Of a stretch of 64,000 bases of DNA, positions 32,988 through 41,034 are shown one piece after another. The stretch comes from Eubacteriales bacterium (GTDB lineage Bacteria > Bacillota > Clostridia > Oscillospirales > Acutalibacteraceae), in NCBI GenBank assembly GCA_030533225.1, contig JAUNJO010000003.1, positions 22,125-86,124 of the forward strand, read 5' to 3'. The notes under the pieces were generated by a model. It did not search any database and had not been told where the DNA came from. It saw only the letters and a list, made by a program, of their open reading frames with translations. Numbering within the stretch: the stretch's first letter is position 1; every line of letters starts with the position of its first letter. The position numbers and the translations under genes are program-made.

Positions 32988-34070
32988 ATGACCAATACAT
33001 TTGGCAGTAAAGTAAAAATCAGTATCTACGGAACTTCCCACGCACCCGAAATCGGTGCAATTATTGAGGGACTTCCAAAGGGTATCGAAATAAATGAGGA
33101 AAAGCTCTCGGAGTTTATGGACAGACGAAGAGCAAAGGGCAACCTTGCCACAAGGCGTCACGAAGCGGATAAGGTGATTTTTGAGAGTGGTGTCAAGGAC
33201 GGAGAAACAGACGGTGAGAGCATAAAGCTCGTCATCAAAAACGGTGATGTCCGTTCCAAGGACTACGAAAATGTATCAAAAGTTCCCCGTCCTAATCACG
33301 CTGACTTCGCGGCATATATGAAGTACGGCGACAGCTTCGACTTCCATGGGGGAGGTCAGTTTTCAGGCAGACTGACGGCAGTCTGGTGCGCCTGCGGATT
33401 CATCTTCCTGGAAATTCTCGGGTCAAAAGGCATTCAGGTTGTTTCCCATGTGAAGCGAATAGGGGAGATAAGCGATATTTCTCTTGACAGTCTGAAGCCT
33501 GACGAGAAGCTTAACAAAAGACTGAAATCCGAAAGCTTCCCTGTTATTATTGAAACCAAGCGTGAGAAAATGGCCGAAGCTATTGTGGAAAAATCAAAGG
33601 AGCAGGATTCTATGGGCGGCGAGATTGAGTGTGCCGTTTACGGTTTGCCTGCCGGATTGGGCGCAGATTTCTTCGGAGGTCTTGAAGCTCTTATTGCACA
33701 GTCGGTATTTTCTGTCCCTGCTGTTAAGGGGCTTGAATTCGGCAAAGGCTTTGATTTTGCGAAAATGTGCGGAAGTCTTGCAAACGACGGCTTCACCCTC
33801 GATGAGAACGGCGAAATTAAGACAGTCACCAACAACTGCGGAGGAATACTCGGAGGTATTTCATCGGGAATGCCTCTGACACTATCCTGTGCATTTAAGC
33901 CTACCCCGTCTATCAGCCGTCCTCAAAAGAGCGTTGACTTGAATACTCATGAAGAGGTAACGCTTGAGATAAAGGGCAGACACGACCCATGCATTGTGCC
34001 CCGCGCTTGTGCGGTAGTTGAATCCGCTGTGGCAATGGCGCTTGTAAATGCAGACGGTTTTGATATATAA
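32988..34070 (+). CDS. aroC: Chorismate synthase
   Basis: ATG 32988 has AGGAGG at an ideal 7 bp; an ATG at 32982 overlapping the aroA stop is too close to it. The 360-residue product starts MTNTFGSKVKISIYGTSHAPEIGAII and contains RRAKGNLATRRHEADKV, RPNHADF and HGGGQFSGRLTA, matching the FMN-dependent chorismate synthase family. It makes chorismate from EPSP, the branch point for Phe, Tyr and Trp. Confidence 0.94.
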   Translation: MTNTFGSKVKISIYGTSHAPEIGAIIEGLPKGIEINEEKLSEFMDRRRAKGNLATRRHEADKVIFESGVKDGETDGESIKLVIKNGDVRSKDYENVSKVPRPNHADFAAYMKYGDSFDFHGGGQFSGRLTAVWCACGFIFLEILGSKGIQVVSHVKRIGEISDISLDSLKPDEKLNKRLKSESFPVIIETKREKMAEAIVEKSKEQDSMGGEIECAVYGLPAGLGADFFGGLEALIAQSVFSVPAVKGLEFGKGFDFAKMCGSLANDGFTLDENGEIKTVTNNCGGILGGISSGMPLTLSCAFKPTPSISRPQKSVDLNTHEEVTLEIKGRHDPCIVPRACAVVESAVAMALVNADGFDI

Positions 34071-34099
34071 TCAGTACATATTTATTAGGAGAGATTGTT

Positions 34100-35239
34100 A
34101 TGAGTATTGAACAGTACAGAAACGATATTGACAAAATCGACAAGGAAATAGTTGAACTATTCAATAAGAGAATGGAAACCGTGAAGAAGGTAGCCGACTA
34201 CAAGAAAGAAACAGGAAAGGCTCTCTATGACGGCGAGCGTGAGCGTCAGCTTATCGCAAAGGCCGCTGAGCGTTCAAACGAGGACACAGAGATTTACACA
34301 AGGGTTCTTTTCTCAACACTTACAAACTTAAGCCGTGCTTACCAGAGCAGTATGCTCAACAGCAGCAAGGCTTTGGCAGAGACCATTAACACAGCACTTG
34401 AGAATACCGACCACCTTTTCCCCGAGAGAGCCGTAGTTGCATGTCAGGGCACAGAGGGTGCATACTCTCAGCAGGCTTGTGAGAAGATTTTTAAGCTCCC
34501 TCAAATTATGTACATGGGCAGCTTTGAGGCAGTTTTCAAGGCGGTTGATATGGGACTTTGCAAGTACGGAATCCTCCCTCTCGAGAACAGTACCGCAGGC
34601 TCAGTAAATATGGTTTACGATTTGATGAGTCAGTACAAATTTTATATTGTACGCAGTGTAAGATGCAGAATCAATCACGCCTTAATGTCAATGGGCAGCG
34701 ATTTCTCGCAGATTAAGGAGATTTGGTCCCACGAGCAGTCTATTGCTCAGTGCTCACAGTTCTTGAACGAGCATAAGGACATTAAGGTCGTAGCTTACGA
34801 GAACAACGCTGTGGCAGCAAAGGCGGCAGCCGAAAGCGGCAGAAAAGATGTTGCGGTTATTGCTTCAGCCGATTGTGCAGGTCTTTACGGCATGAAGGTT
34901 TTAAGGAGAAACATCAAGGACAATGCCGCCAACGATACAAGATTTATTTGTATCTCCAAAAATCTTGAGGTTTATCCCGGTGCTGACCGCACAAGCATCA
35001 AGCTTACCCTGCCTCACCGTCCCGGTTCTCTTTACCATATTCTTGCAAGGTTTTATGCCTCCGGTGTAAATCTTGTCAAGCTTGAGAGCCGCCCCTTGCC
35101 CGGCTCTGACTTTGAGTTTATGTTCTACTTTGATGTTTCCGAATCCGTTTACAGTCCCTCACTTGCATCTCTGCTTTGCGAGCTTGAGAGCGAGGTTGAG
35201 GACTTTGAATATCTCGGAAGCTATACCGAACTTGTGTAA
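34100..35239 (+). CDS. pheA: Bifunctional chorismate mutase/prephenate dehydratase (P-protein)
   Basis: A 379-residue three-part protein. Residues 1-85 are an AroQ-type chorismate mutase (YRNDIDKIDKEIVELFNKRM). Residues ~108-285 are prephenate dehydratase (ACQGTEGAYSQQA, PLENSTAGSV, NDTRFICIS). The last ~85 residues form a Phe-binding ACT domain (LPHRPGSLYHIL, LESRPLPG). It converts chorismate to phenylpyruvate via prephenate and is normally feedback-inhibited by Phe through the ACT domain. It is separated from aroC by 29 bp. Confidence 0.95.
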   Translation: MSIEQYRNDIDKIDKEIVELFNKRMETVKKVADYKKETGKALYDGERERQLIAKAAERSNEDTEIYTRVLFSTLTNLSRAYQSSMLNSSKALAETINTALENTDHLFPERAVVACQGTEGAYSQQACEKIFKLPQIMYMGSFEAVFKAVDMGLCKYGILPLENSTAGSVNMVYDLMSQYKFYIVRSVRCRINHALMSMGSDFSQIKEIWSHEQSIAQCSQFLNEHKDIKVVAYENNAVAAKAAAESGRKDVAVIASADCAGLYGMKVLRRNIKDNAANDTRFICISKNLEVYPGADRTSIKLTLPHRPGSLYHILARFYASGVNLVKLESRPLPGSDFEFMFYFDVSESVYSPSLASLLCELESEVEDFEYLGSYTELV

Positions 35240-35242
35240 GCC

Positions 35243-36490
35243 ATGGCAAAAGAATATATAGAGGGTTTTGCCCATAAAAAATTCGGACTTATAGGTGAGA
35301 AACTCGGTCACAGCTTTTCTCCGCAAATTCACAAAGCCTTTGCGGATTATCCCTATTCTCTCTGCGAGGTAGAGCGAAACAGTCTCGGCGAATTTATGAA
35401 AGAAAATACCCTGTCGGGTTTTAATGTGACAATTCCCTACAAGCAGGATGTTATGAAGTACTGTGCGGAGATTTCACAGCGTGCCCGGCGTATCGGCGCC
35501 GTTAATACGGTTGTCAGAAGAAGTGACGGAACATATTTCGGTGACAATACGGACTATGACGGCTTTTCCTACATGCTTTCCGAGATTTCGGTGGATGTGA
35601 AAGGGAAAAAAGTGGTAGTGCTGGGCAGTGGCGGTGCTTCAAAGACCGTGCAGACTGTTCTTGGGGAGCTTGGTGCCGATGTTGTGGTGGTTTCCCGAAA
35701 CGGTGAGAACAACTACGAGAATATCGCAAATCATAAGGACGCGGCTTTGCTCGTCAATGCCACTCCTGTGGGAATGTACCCGAACACCTCGGAAGTCCCT
35801 GCGGATTTATCTGTGTTTGAGTGTTTGGAGGGTGTCTGCGACCTTATCTACAATCCTCTGCGTACTGCTCTTTTGGTTCAGGCGGAGAGCATGGGTATAA
35901 AGACAGTAAACGGACTTTCCATGCTTGTTTCTCAGGCAAAGCGAGCCTGCGAGATTTTCACAGGTGAGAGCCTTTCGGACAGGGTTATCAAAACAATTAC
36001 AAAGGAAATGACCGAGGACACAGAGAACATAGCTTTAATCGGTATGCCCGGCTGCGGAAAATCCTCTGTGGGCAAGTATATTGCACAAAAGCTTCATAGG
36101 GATTTTGTCGATACCGATGAAGAGATAGTTAAATATGCTAAAAGAACTCCCTCGGAGATTATAAGAAGTGACGGAGAAGCGGAATTCCGTAAAATCGAAA
36201 CTCAGGTGCTGGAAAATGTCGCTAAAGAAAAAGGCAGGATTATTGCAACAGGGGGCGGAATCGTAACCGTTGATGAAAACAAAGGAATCCTGCGCCGAAA
36301 CTCCAAGATTATTTACATTGAAAGAGACTTAAGTCTCCTTGCGACAGAGGACAGACCGTTGAGCACAGATTTGGAAAAGCTTTTCACGGTCAGAGAACCT
36401 CTCTATAAATCTTTTGCCGATGTTATGATAAACGGAAGCGGAAGTGTGGAAGAAGTGGGAGAGAGAATAATAAGCGAGGTGCTAAAGTGA
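35243..36490 (+). CDS. aroE-aroK: Fused shikimate dehydrogenase-shikimate kinase
   Basis: A 415-residue fusion. Residues 1 to ~255 are shikimate dehydrogenase (GEKLGHSFSPQIHKAF, NVTIPYKQDV, GSGGASKTVQTV, NGLSMLVSQA). Residues ~262-415 are shikimate kinase: Walker A GMPGCGKSS near 267-275, DTDEEIV, FRKIETQVL, ATGGGIV and the lid Arg in EDRPLS. It would carry out two consecutive steps, dehydroshikimate to shikimate to shikimate 3-phosphate. Both active sites appear intact. The start is 3 bp after pheA, and aroQ overlaps its stop by 4 bp. Confidence 0.95.
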   Translation: MAKEYIEGFAHKKFGLIGEKLGHSFSPQIHKAFADYPYSLCEVERNSLGEFMKENTLSGFNVTIPYKQDVMKYCAEISQRARRIGAVNTVVRRSDGTYFGDNTDYDGFSYMLSEISVDVKGKKVVVLGSGGASKTVQTVLGELGADVVVVSRNGENNYENIANHKDAALLVNATPVGMYPNTSEVPADLSVFECLEGVCDLIYNPLRTALLVQAESMGIKTVNGLSMLVSQAKRACEIFTGESLSDRVIKTITKEMTEDTENIALIGMPGCGKSSVGKYIAQKLHRDFVDTDEEIVKYAKRTPSEIIRSDGEAEFRKIETQVLENVAKEKGRIIATGGGIVTVDENKGILRRNSKIIYIERDLSLLATEDRPLSTDLEKLFTVREPLYKSFADVMINGSGSVEEVGERIISEVLK

Positions 36491-36912
36491 AAATTAAAGT
36501 AATAAACGGACCAAACCTCAATATGCTTGGTATTCGTGAGCCTGAGATTTACGGCAAGACTACCTACAGCGACCTTGTTGAGCTCATAAAGTCAAAGGCT
36601 GAAGAACTCTGTGTGGAATGTGATTTCTTTCAGAGCAACCATGAGGGCGACATAGTCACACAAATTCAGAACTGCTACAATACTTTTGACGGAATAATCA
36701 TAAACCCCGGCGCATACACCCACACAAGCGTTGCTATTTTAGACGCGCTGAAGTCTGTGGGTATTCCCACGGTTGAGGTGCATATCTCCGATGTGGACAG
36801 CCGGGAGGAGTTCAGAAAATTCTCTTTCGTTTCCCTCTATGCCGAAAAAGTAATCAAGGGCAAAGGTTTTGACGGATACTTGGAGGCTTTGGAGTATCTC
36901 ACAAATAAATAA
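36487..36912 (+). CDS. aroQ: 3-dehydroquinate dehydratase, type II
   Basis: A 141-residue type II dehydroquinase: INGPNLNMLGIREPEIYG at the N-terminus, SNHEGDIVTQIQ, INPGAYTHTSVAI and EVHISDVDSREEFR contain the catalytic Tyr, Asn and His. It dehydrates 3-dehydroquinate to 3-dehydroshikimate. It closes the aromatic operon, whose eight genes together complete the route from DAHP to phenylpyruvate and 4-hydroxyphenylpyruvate. Confidence 0.96.
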   Translation: MKIKVINGPNLNMLGIREPEIYGKTTYSDLVELIKSKAEELCVECDFFQSNHEGDIVTQIQNCYNTFDGIIINPGAYTHTSVAILDALKSVGIPTVEVHISDVDSREEFRKFSFVSLYAEKVIKGKGFDGYLEALEYLTNK

Positions 36913-36920
36913 GAGCAAAA

Positions 36921-36949
36921 AAAGGAGCAGACTACGGTCTGCTCCTTTT
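36921..36949. terminator. Bidirectional terminator between convergent genes
   Basis: AAAGGAGCAGAC (36921-36932) pairs with GTCTGCTCCTTT (36937-36948) with A and T tracts on both sides, serving aroQ and the convergent gene ending at 36967. Confidence 0.88.
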
Positions 36950-36966
36950 GTGCTTCTTATATGCTC

Positions 36967-38604
36967 TTATGATTTGTTCTGTGCATCTACCAGTGCCGAA
37001 GCACCGTAAATCTCACGAAGCTTCGGCTTTTCAATCTTGCCGGTGGGATTTCGGGGAACTTTTGCAAAGATAATCTTGTGGGGACGCTTGTAACGGGGCA
37101 TACCTTTACAGAACTCATTGATGTCTTCCTCTGTGGCGGTGAAGCCTTCCTTAAGCTCAATGATTGCCGCAGCGATTTCACCAAGTCTTTCGTCAGGCAG
37201 ACCGATGACGGCAACATCGTTGATTGCCTCATAACCTCTTAAGAAATCCTCAATCTGTACGGGATAAAGGTTTTCTCCGCCTGAAATGATAACATCTTTT
37301 TTACGGTCAACGAGAAAGATGAAACCGTCCTCGTCCTCTTTTGCCATGTCGCCTGTGTAGAGCCAACCATCCTTAAGAGAGGCATTAGTGGCTTCTTCAT
37401 CGTTGTAGTAGCAGGTCATAACGCCGGGTCCCTTAACGCATAGCTCACCAACCTGTCCCTGTGCAACAGGCTTGTCGTCATCACCGACGATTTTAACCTC
37501 CCAACCGTAGCCGGGTTTACCGATAGCACCTACCTTGTGAATGTTCTCAACTCCAAGGTGCACACAGCCGGGGCCGATAGATTCGGAAAGTCCGTAGTTT
37601 GTGTCATAATCATGAGTGGGGAAGTATTCCTTCCAACGCTTAATCAGACTGCGGGGAACAGGCTGAGCACCGATGTGCATAAGTCTCCAACCGCTTAAGT
37701 CATAATCGTCTTTATTCAGTGCACCGCTGTCAAGTGCGTTTAATATATCCTGTGTCCATGGAACTAAAAGCCAAACTATTGTGCAGTGTTCTTTTGAAAC
37801 AGCGTCCAAAACATATTCGGGTTTAGTGCCTTTGAGAAGTACTGCCTTACCGCCCACCAAAAGGGAGCCGAACCAATGCATTTTAGCACCTGTGTGATAC
37901 AGGGGAGGGATGCAGAGGAAAACATCATCCTTTGTTTGTCCGTGGTGAGCCTGTTCAACCTTACAGGAGTGGGTGAGGCTTTGGTGCTTATGCAGAATTG
38001 CTTTTGGGAAACCTGTTGTGCCTGATGAGAAGTAGATAGCCGCAAAGTCCTCCTCGGTGAGAGGAAGCTTTTCAAATTGAGAGGAGCAATCCATGGTCAT
38101 ATCGTTGTAGTCCTCGGAAAAAGTGGGGCAACCGCTGTTTCCCACATAAATGAGAAGACGGTTCTTGCTGATTGACTCAACAATGTCTTCAACTCGTCCG
38201 ATAAACTCAGGACCGAAAACCAGCGCATCACACTCAGCAAGGTTGAGGCAATATTCAATCTCATCACTGGCGTAGCGGAAATTGAGAGGAACAGCCAAAG
38301 CACCTGTCTTGAGAATTCCGAAATAGATGGGGAGCCACTCGATGCAGTTCATAAGGAGAATGGCAACCTTGTCGCCTTTTCCGATACCCCTTTCCACAAG
38401 TGCGTTTGCAAAGCGGTTGGCCTTTTCGTTAAAGACACTCCAGGAAATTTCGCGTCGGTAGTGTTTCTTCTCGGTGTTCTGAACCAAGTCATAATCACGC
38501 CATGTAAGGCGTCTTGTTTCCGGCTGACCGGGGTTAATTTCAACCAAAGCAATGTCCAAAGGCCACTGCTTTGCGTTATTTTCAAGCATATCAATGATTG
38601 TCAT
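36967..38604 (-). CDS. Class I adenylate-forming enzyme (acyl-CoA synthetase-like)
   Basis: A 545-residue ANL-superfamily protein: YFSSGTTGFPKAI (P-loop), NYGLSES, GWLYTGDMAKEDEDGFI and the hinge DRKKDVIISGGENLYPVQIE, ending with a catalytic-Lys segment NPTGKIEKPKLR. It activates a carboxylate with ATP and loads it on CoA. Overall it resembles medium/long-chain fatty acyl-CoA synthetases, but the substrate is not determinable. The surprise is its leader: a T-box with an apparent Tyr specifier, suggesting a link to aromatic amino acid status, for example activation of an aromatic acid. AGGAGGT lies 6 bp upstream of the start. Confidence 0.88.
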   Translation of the reverse strand: MTIIDMLENNAKQWPLDIALVEINPGQPETRRLTWRDYDLVQNTEKKHYRREISWSVFNEKANRFANALVERGIGKGDKVAILLMNCIEWLPIYFGILKTGALAVPLNFRYASDEIEYCLNLAECDALVFGPEFIGRVEDIVESISKNRLLIYVGNSGCPTFSEDYNDMTMDCSSQFEKLPLTEEDFAAIYFSSGTTGFPKAILHKHQSLTHSCKVEQAHHGQTKDDVFLCIPPLYHTGAKMHWFGSLLVGGKAVLLKGTKPEYVLDAVSKEHCTIVWLLVPWTQDILNALDSGALNKDDYDLSGWRLMHIGAQPVPRSLIKRWKEYFPTHDYDTNYGLSESIGPGCVHLGVENIHKVGAIGKPGYGWEVKIVGDDDKPVAQGQVGELCVKGPGVMTCYYNDEEATNASLKDGWLYTGDMAKEDEDGFIFLVDRKKDVIISGGENLYPVQIEDFLRGYEAINDVAVIGLPDERLGEIAAAIIELKEGFTATEEDINEFCKGMPRYKRPHKIIFAKVPRNPTGKIEKPKLREIYGASALVDAQNKS

Positions 38605-38622
38605 AGGATAACCTCCTAATAT

Positions 38623-38910
38623 AAAATAAAAATCCTCAAAAGCAGGAATAAACCTTACTTTTGAGGACGAATAAATCGCGGTACCACCTCAGTTTGCCCT
38701 GTTCTTGCGAACAAAAGCCTCTGCGAGTAAAACACTCTGCCCCTTAACGCGGGGAAATCGTCACAGCCTACTGTTTCGTAGGGGAAAGTTCGGTGTGCGG
38801 CTCTCGGGATGTATTGGGCTTAAGTGTCATTATCGGCTCACAGCAACCGCCGACTCTCTGAAAAGACAGGGAAAGCTTACTTCTTCTCGGTCTCAGCCTT
38901 TGAAAATATT
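38623..38910 (-). promoter_or_regulatory. T-box leader with apparent Tyr (UAC) specifier
   Basis: Reading the minus strand from 38910: a Stem I with AGTA, AGAGAG...GG...GCTGTGA elements, then CCCAATACATCCCGAG, where TAC (38813-38811) followed by A sits at the specifier position. Stem III follows, then the T-box GAGGTGGTACCGCG (38690-38677) and a terminator, CCTCAAAAG (38666-38658) against CTTTTGAGG (38642-38634), with a T tract. Uncharged tRNA-Tyr would favour the antiterminator. The T-box class is certain from sequence; the codon assignment is from manual alignment with the T-box at 51085. Confidence 0.9.
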
Positions 38911-38916
38911 GTAGAT

Positions 38917-38945
38917 ATTATACCACTCGGCAAGTATTATGTCAA
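38917..38945 (-). promoter_or_regulatory. Promoter of the T-box transcript
   Basis: On the minus strand TTGACA (38945-38940), 17 bp, TATAAT (38922-38917), perfect consensus, immediately upstream of the T-box. Confidence 0.88.
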
Positions 38946-38961
38946 GAAAAACAGGGGATTA

Positions 38962-39669
38962 TCACAACTGTTTCAAAAATTCTACCATTTCCTCAAATCC
39001 CCCGTGTTTACAGGTGATTTCAATATTGTCTTTATTAATTACATCATCGGTCTGCAGGAAAAAGTCCATACTCAAACTCAATGCAGGCAGCATGTCCTCT
39101 GTGCAGTCATTTCCGATCATGAGACATTCCTTAGGCTCTGCCGAGATTTTTTCGAGAATTTCCTCATAGTACTTGGGATTGGGCTTTGTGAAGTGAGAGA
39201 GTTCATAGTCAGTTACAAGGTCGAAATCCTCATAGTTCAGGCCAATCCAAGCAAGTCGCTGTTTGTATGCCTCCAAGGGGAATATGGGGTTGGTTGCAAG
39301 CACAACCTTCTCTGCTTTTTCACGGGCGAGTTTTACTGCCTCCGCGGCAAGAGGTGCAGGTCTTGTGGCAACCTGTGCTTTTGTGAAAATGTTTTTATAA
39401 AAGCTTTCAAATTTTTTGCTTTCATCCTCAAAATCCTTGCCCATAGCATCGGAAAATCCCTGCCAGAAAACCCGGTCATTTGTGTTTGTGCCGTCATTTT
39501 TATACATATATTTAACACCGTTCCAAATACCTTTGACAAATGCGTCACGGTCGGTGTAACCCCACTGTTTTGCTTCTTGTGAAAGCAGGTATAAGTAGGT
39601 CTTTGTAAATTCCTCATTATCCATCGGCAGCAGTGTGCCGTCCAAATCAAAAAGAATCGCTTTTAACAT
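38962..39669 (-). CDS. HAD-superfamily phosphatase
   Basis: A 235-residue HAD hydrolase with motif I DLDGTLLPMD at residues 8-17 (nucleophile Asp8), motif II ATNP, a Lys in KPNPKYY and motif IV IGNDCTEDM. The helical insert after motif I is a C1-type cap. Substrates are small phosphorylated metabolites, unknown here. It starts 18 bp after the decarboxylase gene with GAGGAG upstream, so it appears to be the last gene of the SCIFF operon. Confidence 0.88.
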   Translation of the reverse strand: MLKAILFDLDGTLLPMDNEEFTKTYLYLLSQEAKQWGYTDRDAFVKGIWNGVKYMYKNDGTNTNDRVFWQGFSDAMGKDFEDESKKFESFYKNIFTKAQVATRPAPLAAEAVKLAREKAEKVVLATNPIFPLEAYKQRLAWIGLNYEDFDLVTDYELSHFTKPNPKYYEEILEKISAEPKECLMIGNDCTEDMLPALSLSMDFFLQTDDVINKDNIEITCKHGGFEEMVEFLKQL

Positions 39670-39687
39670 ATTTATCTCCTCAAATTT

Positions 39688-41034
39688 TTATTTTTGCAGT
39701 CGCAAATTATCATTTTTTACTACATCAACTTGTGTAAGACCGTAGTGAGCGAAGGCCTTGATGCACTCTTTGTCTATGATTTCTCCGCTGATTACTATGG
39801 GTACTGCAGGAGGGCAGGAAACAGTGGGCTGTGCAGAGATTCGCCCCTCGGCAAGTTCAATATCCACGGTTTCCGAGGGTGCAAACAGTGCTTCTCTTAT
39901 ACTCATACCAACCAAACCTTTCGGTGTTCTCACGAAAGGTCGGTTTATGGGAGTTCTTCCTTCAAGGCACTCAAAGGCCTTGCTCAGTAGGTCAAGTTCT
40001 CTGTCGCTGTTAAATTCGTTTACCATAAATACGGTGAAGTCCCTGTCGCAAAACTCAGGCTCAATGCCCATATTTCTGAAATACTCCGCCAGTTCGTTGC
40101 CGTCGTAACCGGATGCACAGGCGTTTATCACTATTTTGAGAGGCTCGTCACCCTCTGTGACAATGTGTTTCTTTGCAAGCTTTTCTCTTGCGTTCTTAAC
40201 GCACTTTACCGCCAAATTGCGTCTTTTACCGTCGGACTCGGCAAGATACCGGTTACAGGCGTCAAGGGACCTCAAAATAAGATAGGAGGGACTTGTGGAA
40301 GCGTACATGGCAAGTGCGGACCGTGCTCTGCCGCAAAAGTGTTCAGCCTTTTTTGCAATATGAAGATATGCACCCCCTGTGAGCACAGGGAGGGTTTTGT
40401 GGGCAGAATCGGTACACATGGAAGCACCCAGCGAAATGGGGTGGATGTTTTCTTCGAGGAAAGCAAGGTAGGCGCCGTGGGCATTATCCACCAACAGCGG
40501 TACTCCGTGGCGGTCGCAAACCTCGGCAATCCCCTTGATATCCGCAATATTTCCCAGGTAATCCGGTGAAGTGATATAGAGTCCGTCAGGCTTTCGCCTG
40601 CATTTTTTTATGGCGTTTTCCGCGTCCTCGGCCGTTACCGTGCATTTGCAGATGTGGCCATCCTTCGAGTAGAGCCACTCCACATCCCCGTCGAGCATGG
40701 CGACACCGTAGACAAAAGCCTTGTGCACATTCCTTGCGGCTGCAAAAAGCGGCCGTTCCCCTTGCGGCCTTTGGGATGCCGCTAAGGTCAGCATAGCTTT
40801 GATAGCCAAGGTTGAGCCTTCTGCCGAATAGTAACTGTGAGCAGTCCCGAAGAGGGAACTTGCGTTGTTTTCACTCTCTGCGATAATGCCTTTTGCAGAG
40901 TAAAGCTCATCGGCTCCCTTTATTTCCGTTATGTCAAAGGAGTACTCTCCGCTGCCCTTATGGCCGGGCATGTGCATTCGGGCGGTACCGCTTTCGGCAT
41001 AGCTGTGCAGGAAATCAACTATAGGTGTGTTCAT
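39688..41034 (-). CDS. Short Orn/Lys/Arg decarboxylase-like PLP enzyme
   Basis: ATG 41034 overlaps the scfB stop (ATGA), giving 448 residues. HMPGHKGSGEY near residue 22, STLAIKAML and the PLP-lysine segment TDSAHKTLPVLTGGAY mark the fold-type I Orn/Lys/Arg decarboxylase major domain. A short C-terminal domain follows. This compact form, like Bacillus YaaO/SpeA, lacks the N-terminal wing domain of enterobacterial enzymes. It probably decarboxylates a basic amino acid toward polyamines; the substrate is not readable. Translational coupling to the SCIFF maturase is notable. Confidence 0.87.
   Translation of the reverse strand: MNTPIVDFLHSYAESGTARMHMPGHKGSGEYSFDITEIKGADELYSAKGIIAESENNASSLFGTAHSYYSAEGSTLAIKAMLTLAASQRPQGERPLFAAARNVHKAFVYGVAMLDGDVEWLYSKDGHICKCTVTAEDAENAIKKCRRKPDGLYITSPDYLGNIADIKGIAEVCDRHGVPLLVDNAHGAYLAFLEENIHPISLGASMCTDSAHKTLPVLTGGAYLHIAKKAEHFCGRARSALAMYASTSPSYLILRSLDACNRYLAESDGKRRNLAVKCVKNAREKLAKKHIVTEGDEPLKIVINACASGYDGNELAEYFRNMGIEPEFCDRDFTVFMVNEFNSDRELDLLSKAFECLEGRTPINRPFVRTPKGLVGMSIREALFAPSETVDIELAEGRISAQPTVSCPPAVPIVISGEIIDKECIKAFAHYGLTQVDVVKNDNLRLQK

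Noticed and set aside
38824-39582. Plus-strand frame of 252 codons
   Set aside because: It runs antisense to the HAD phosphatase and through the T-box leader; not a gene.
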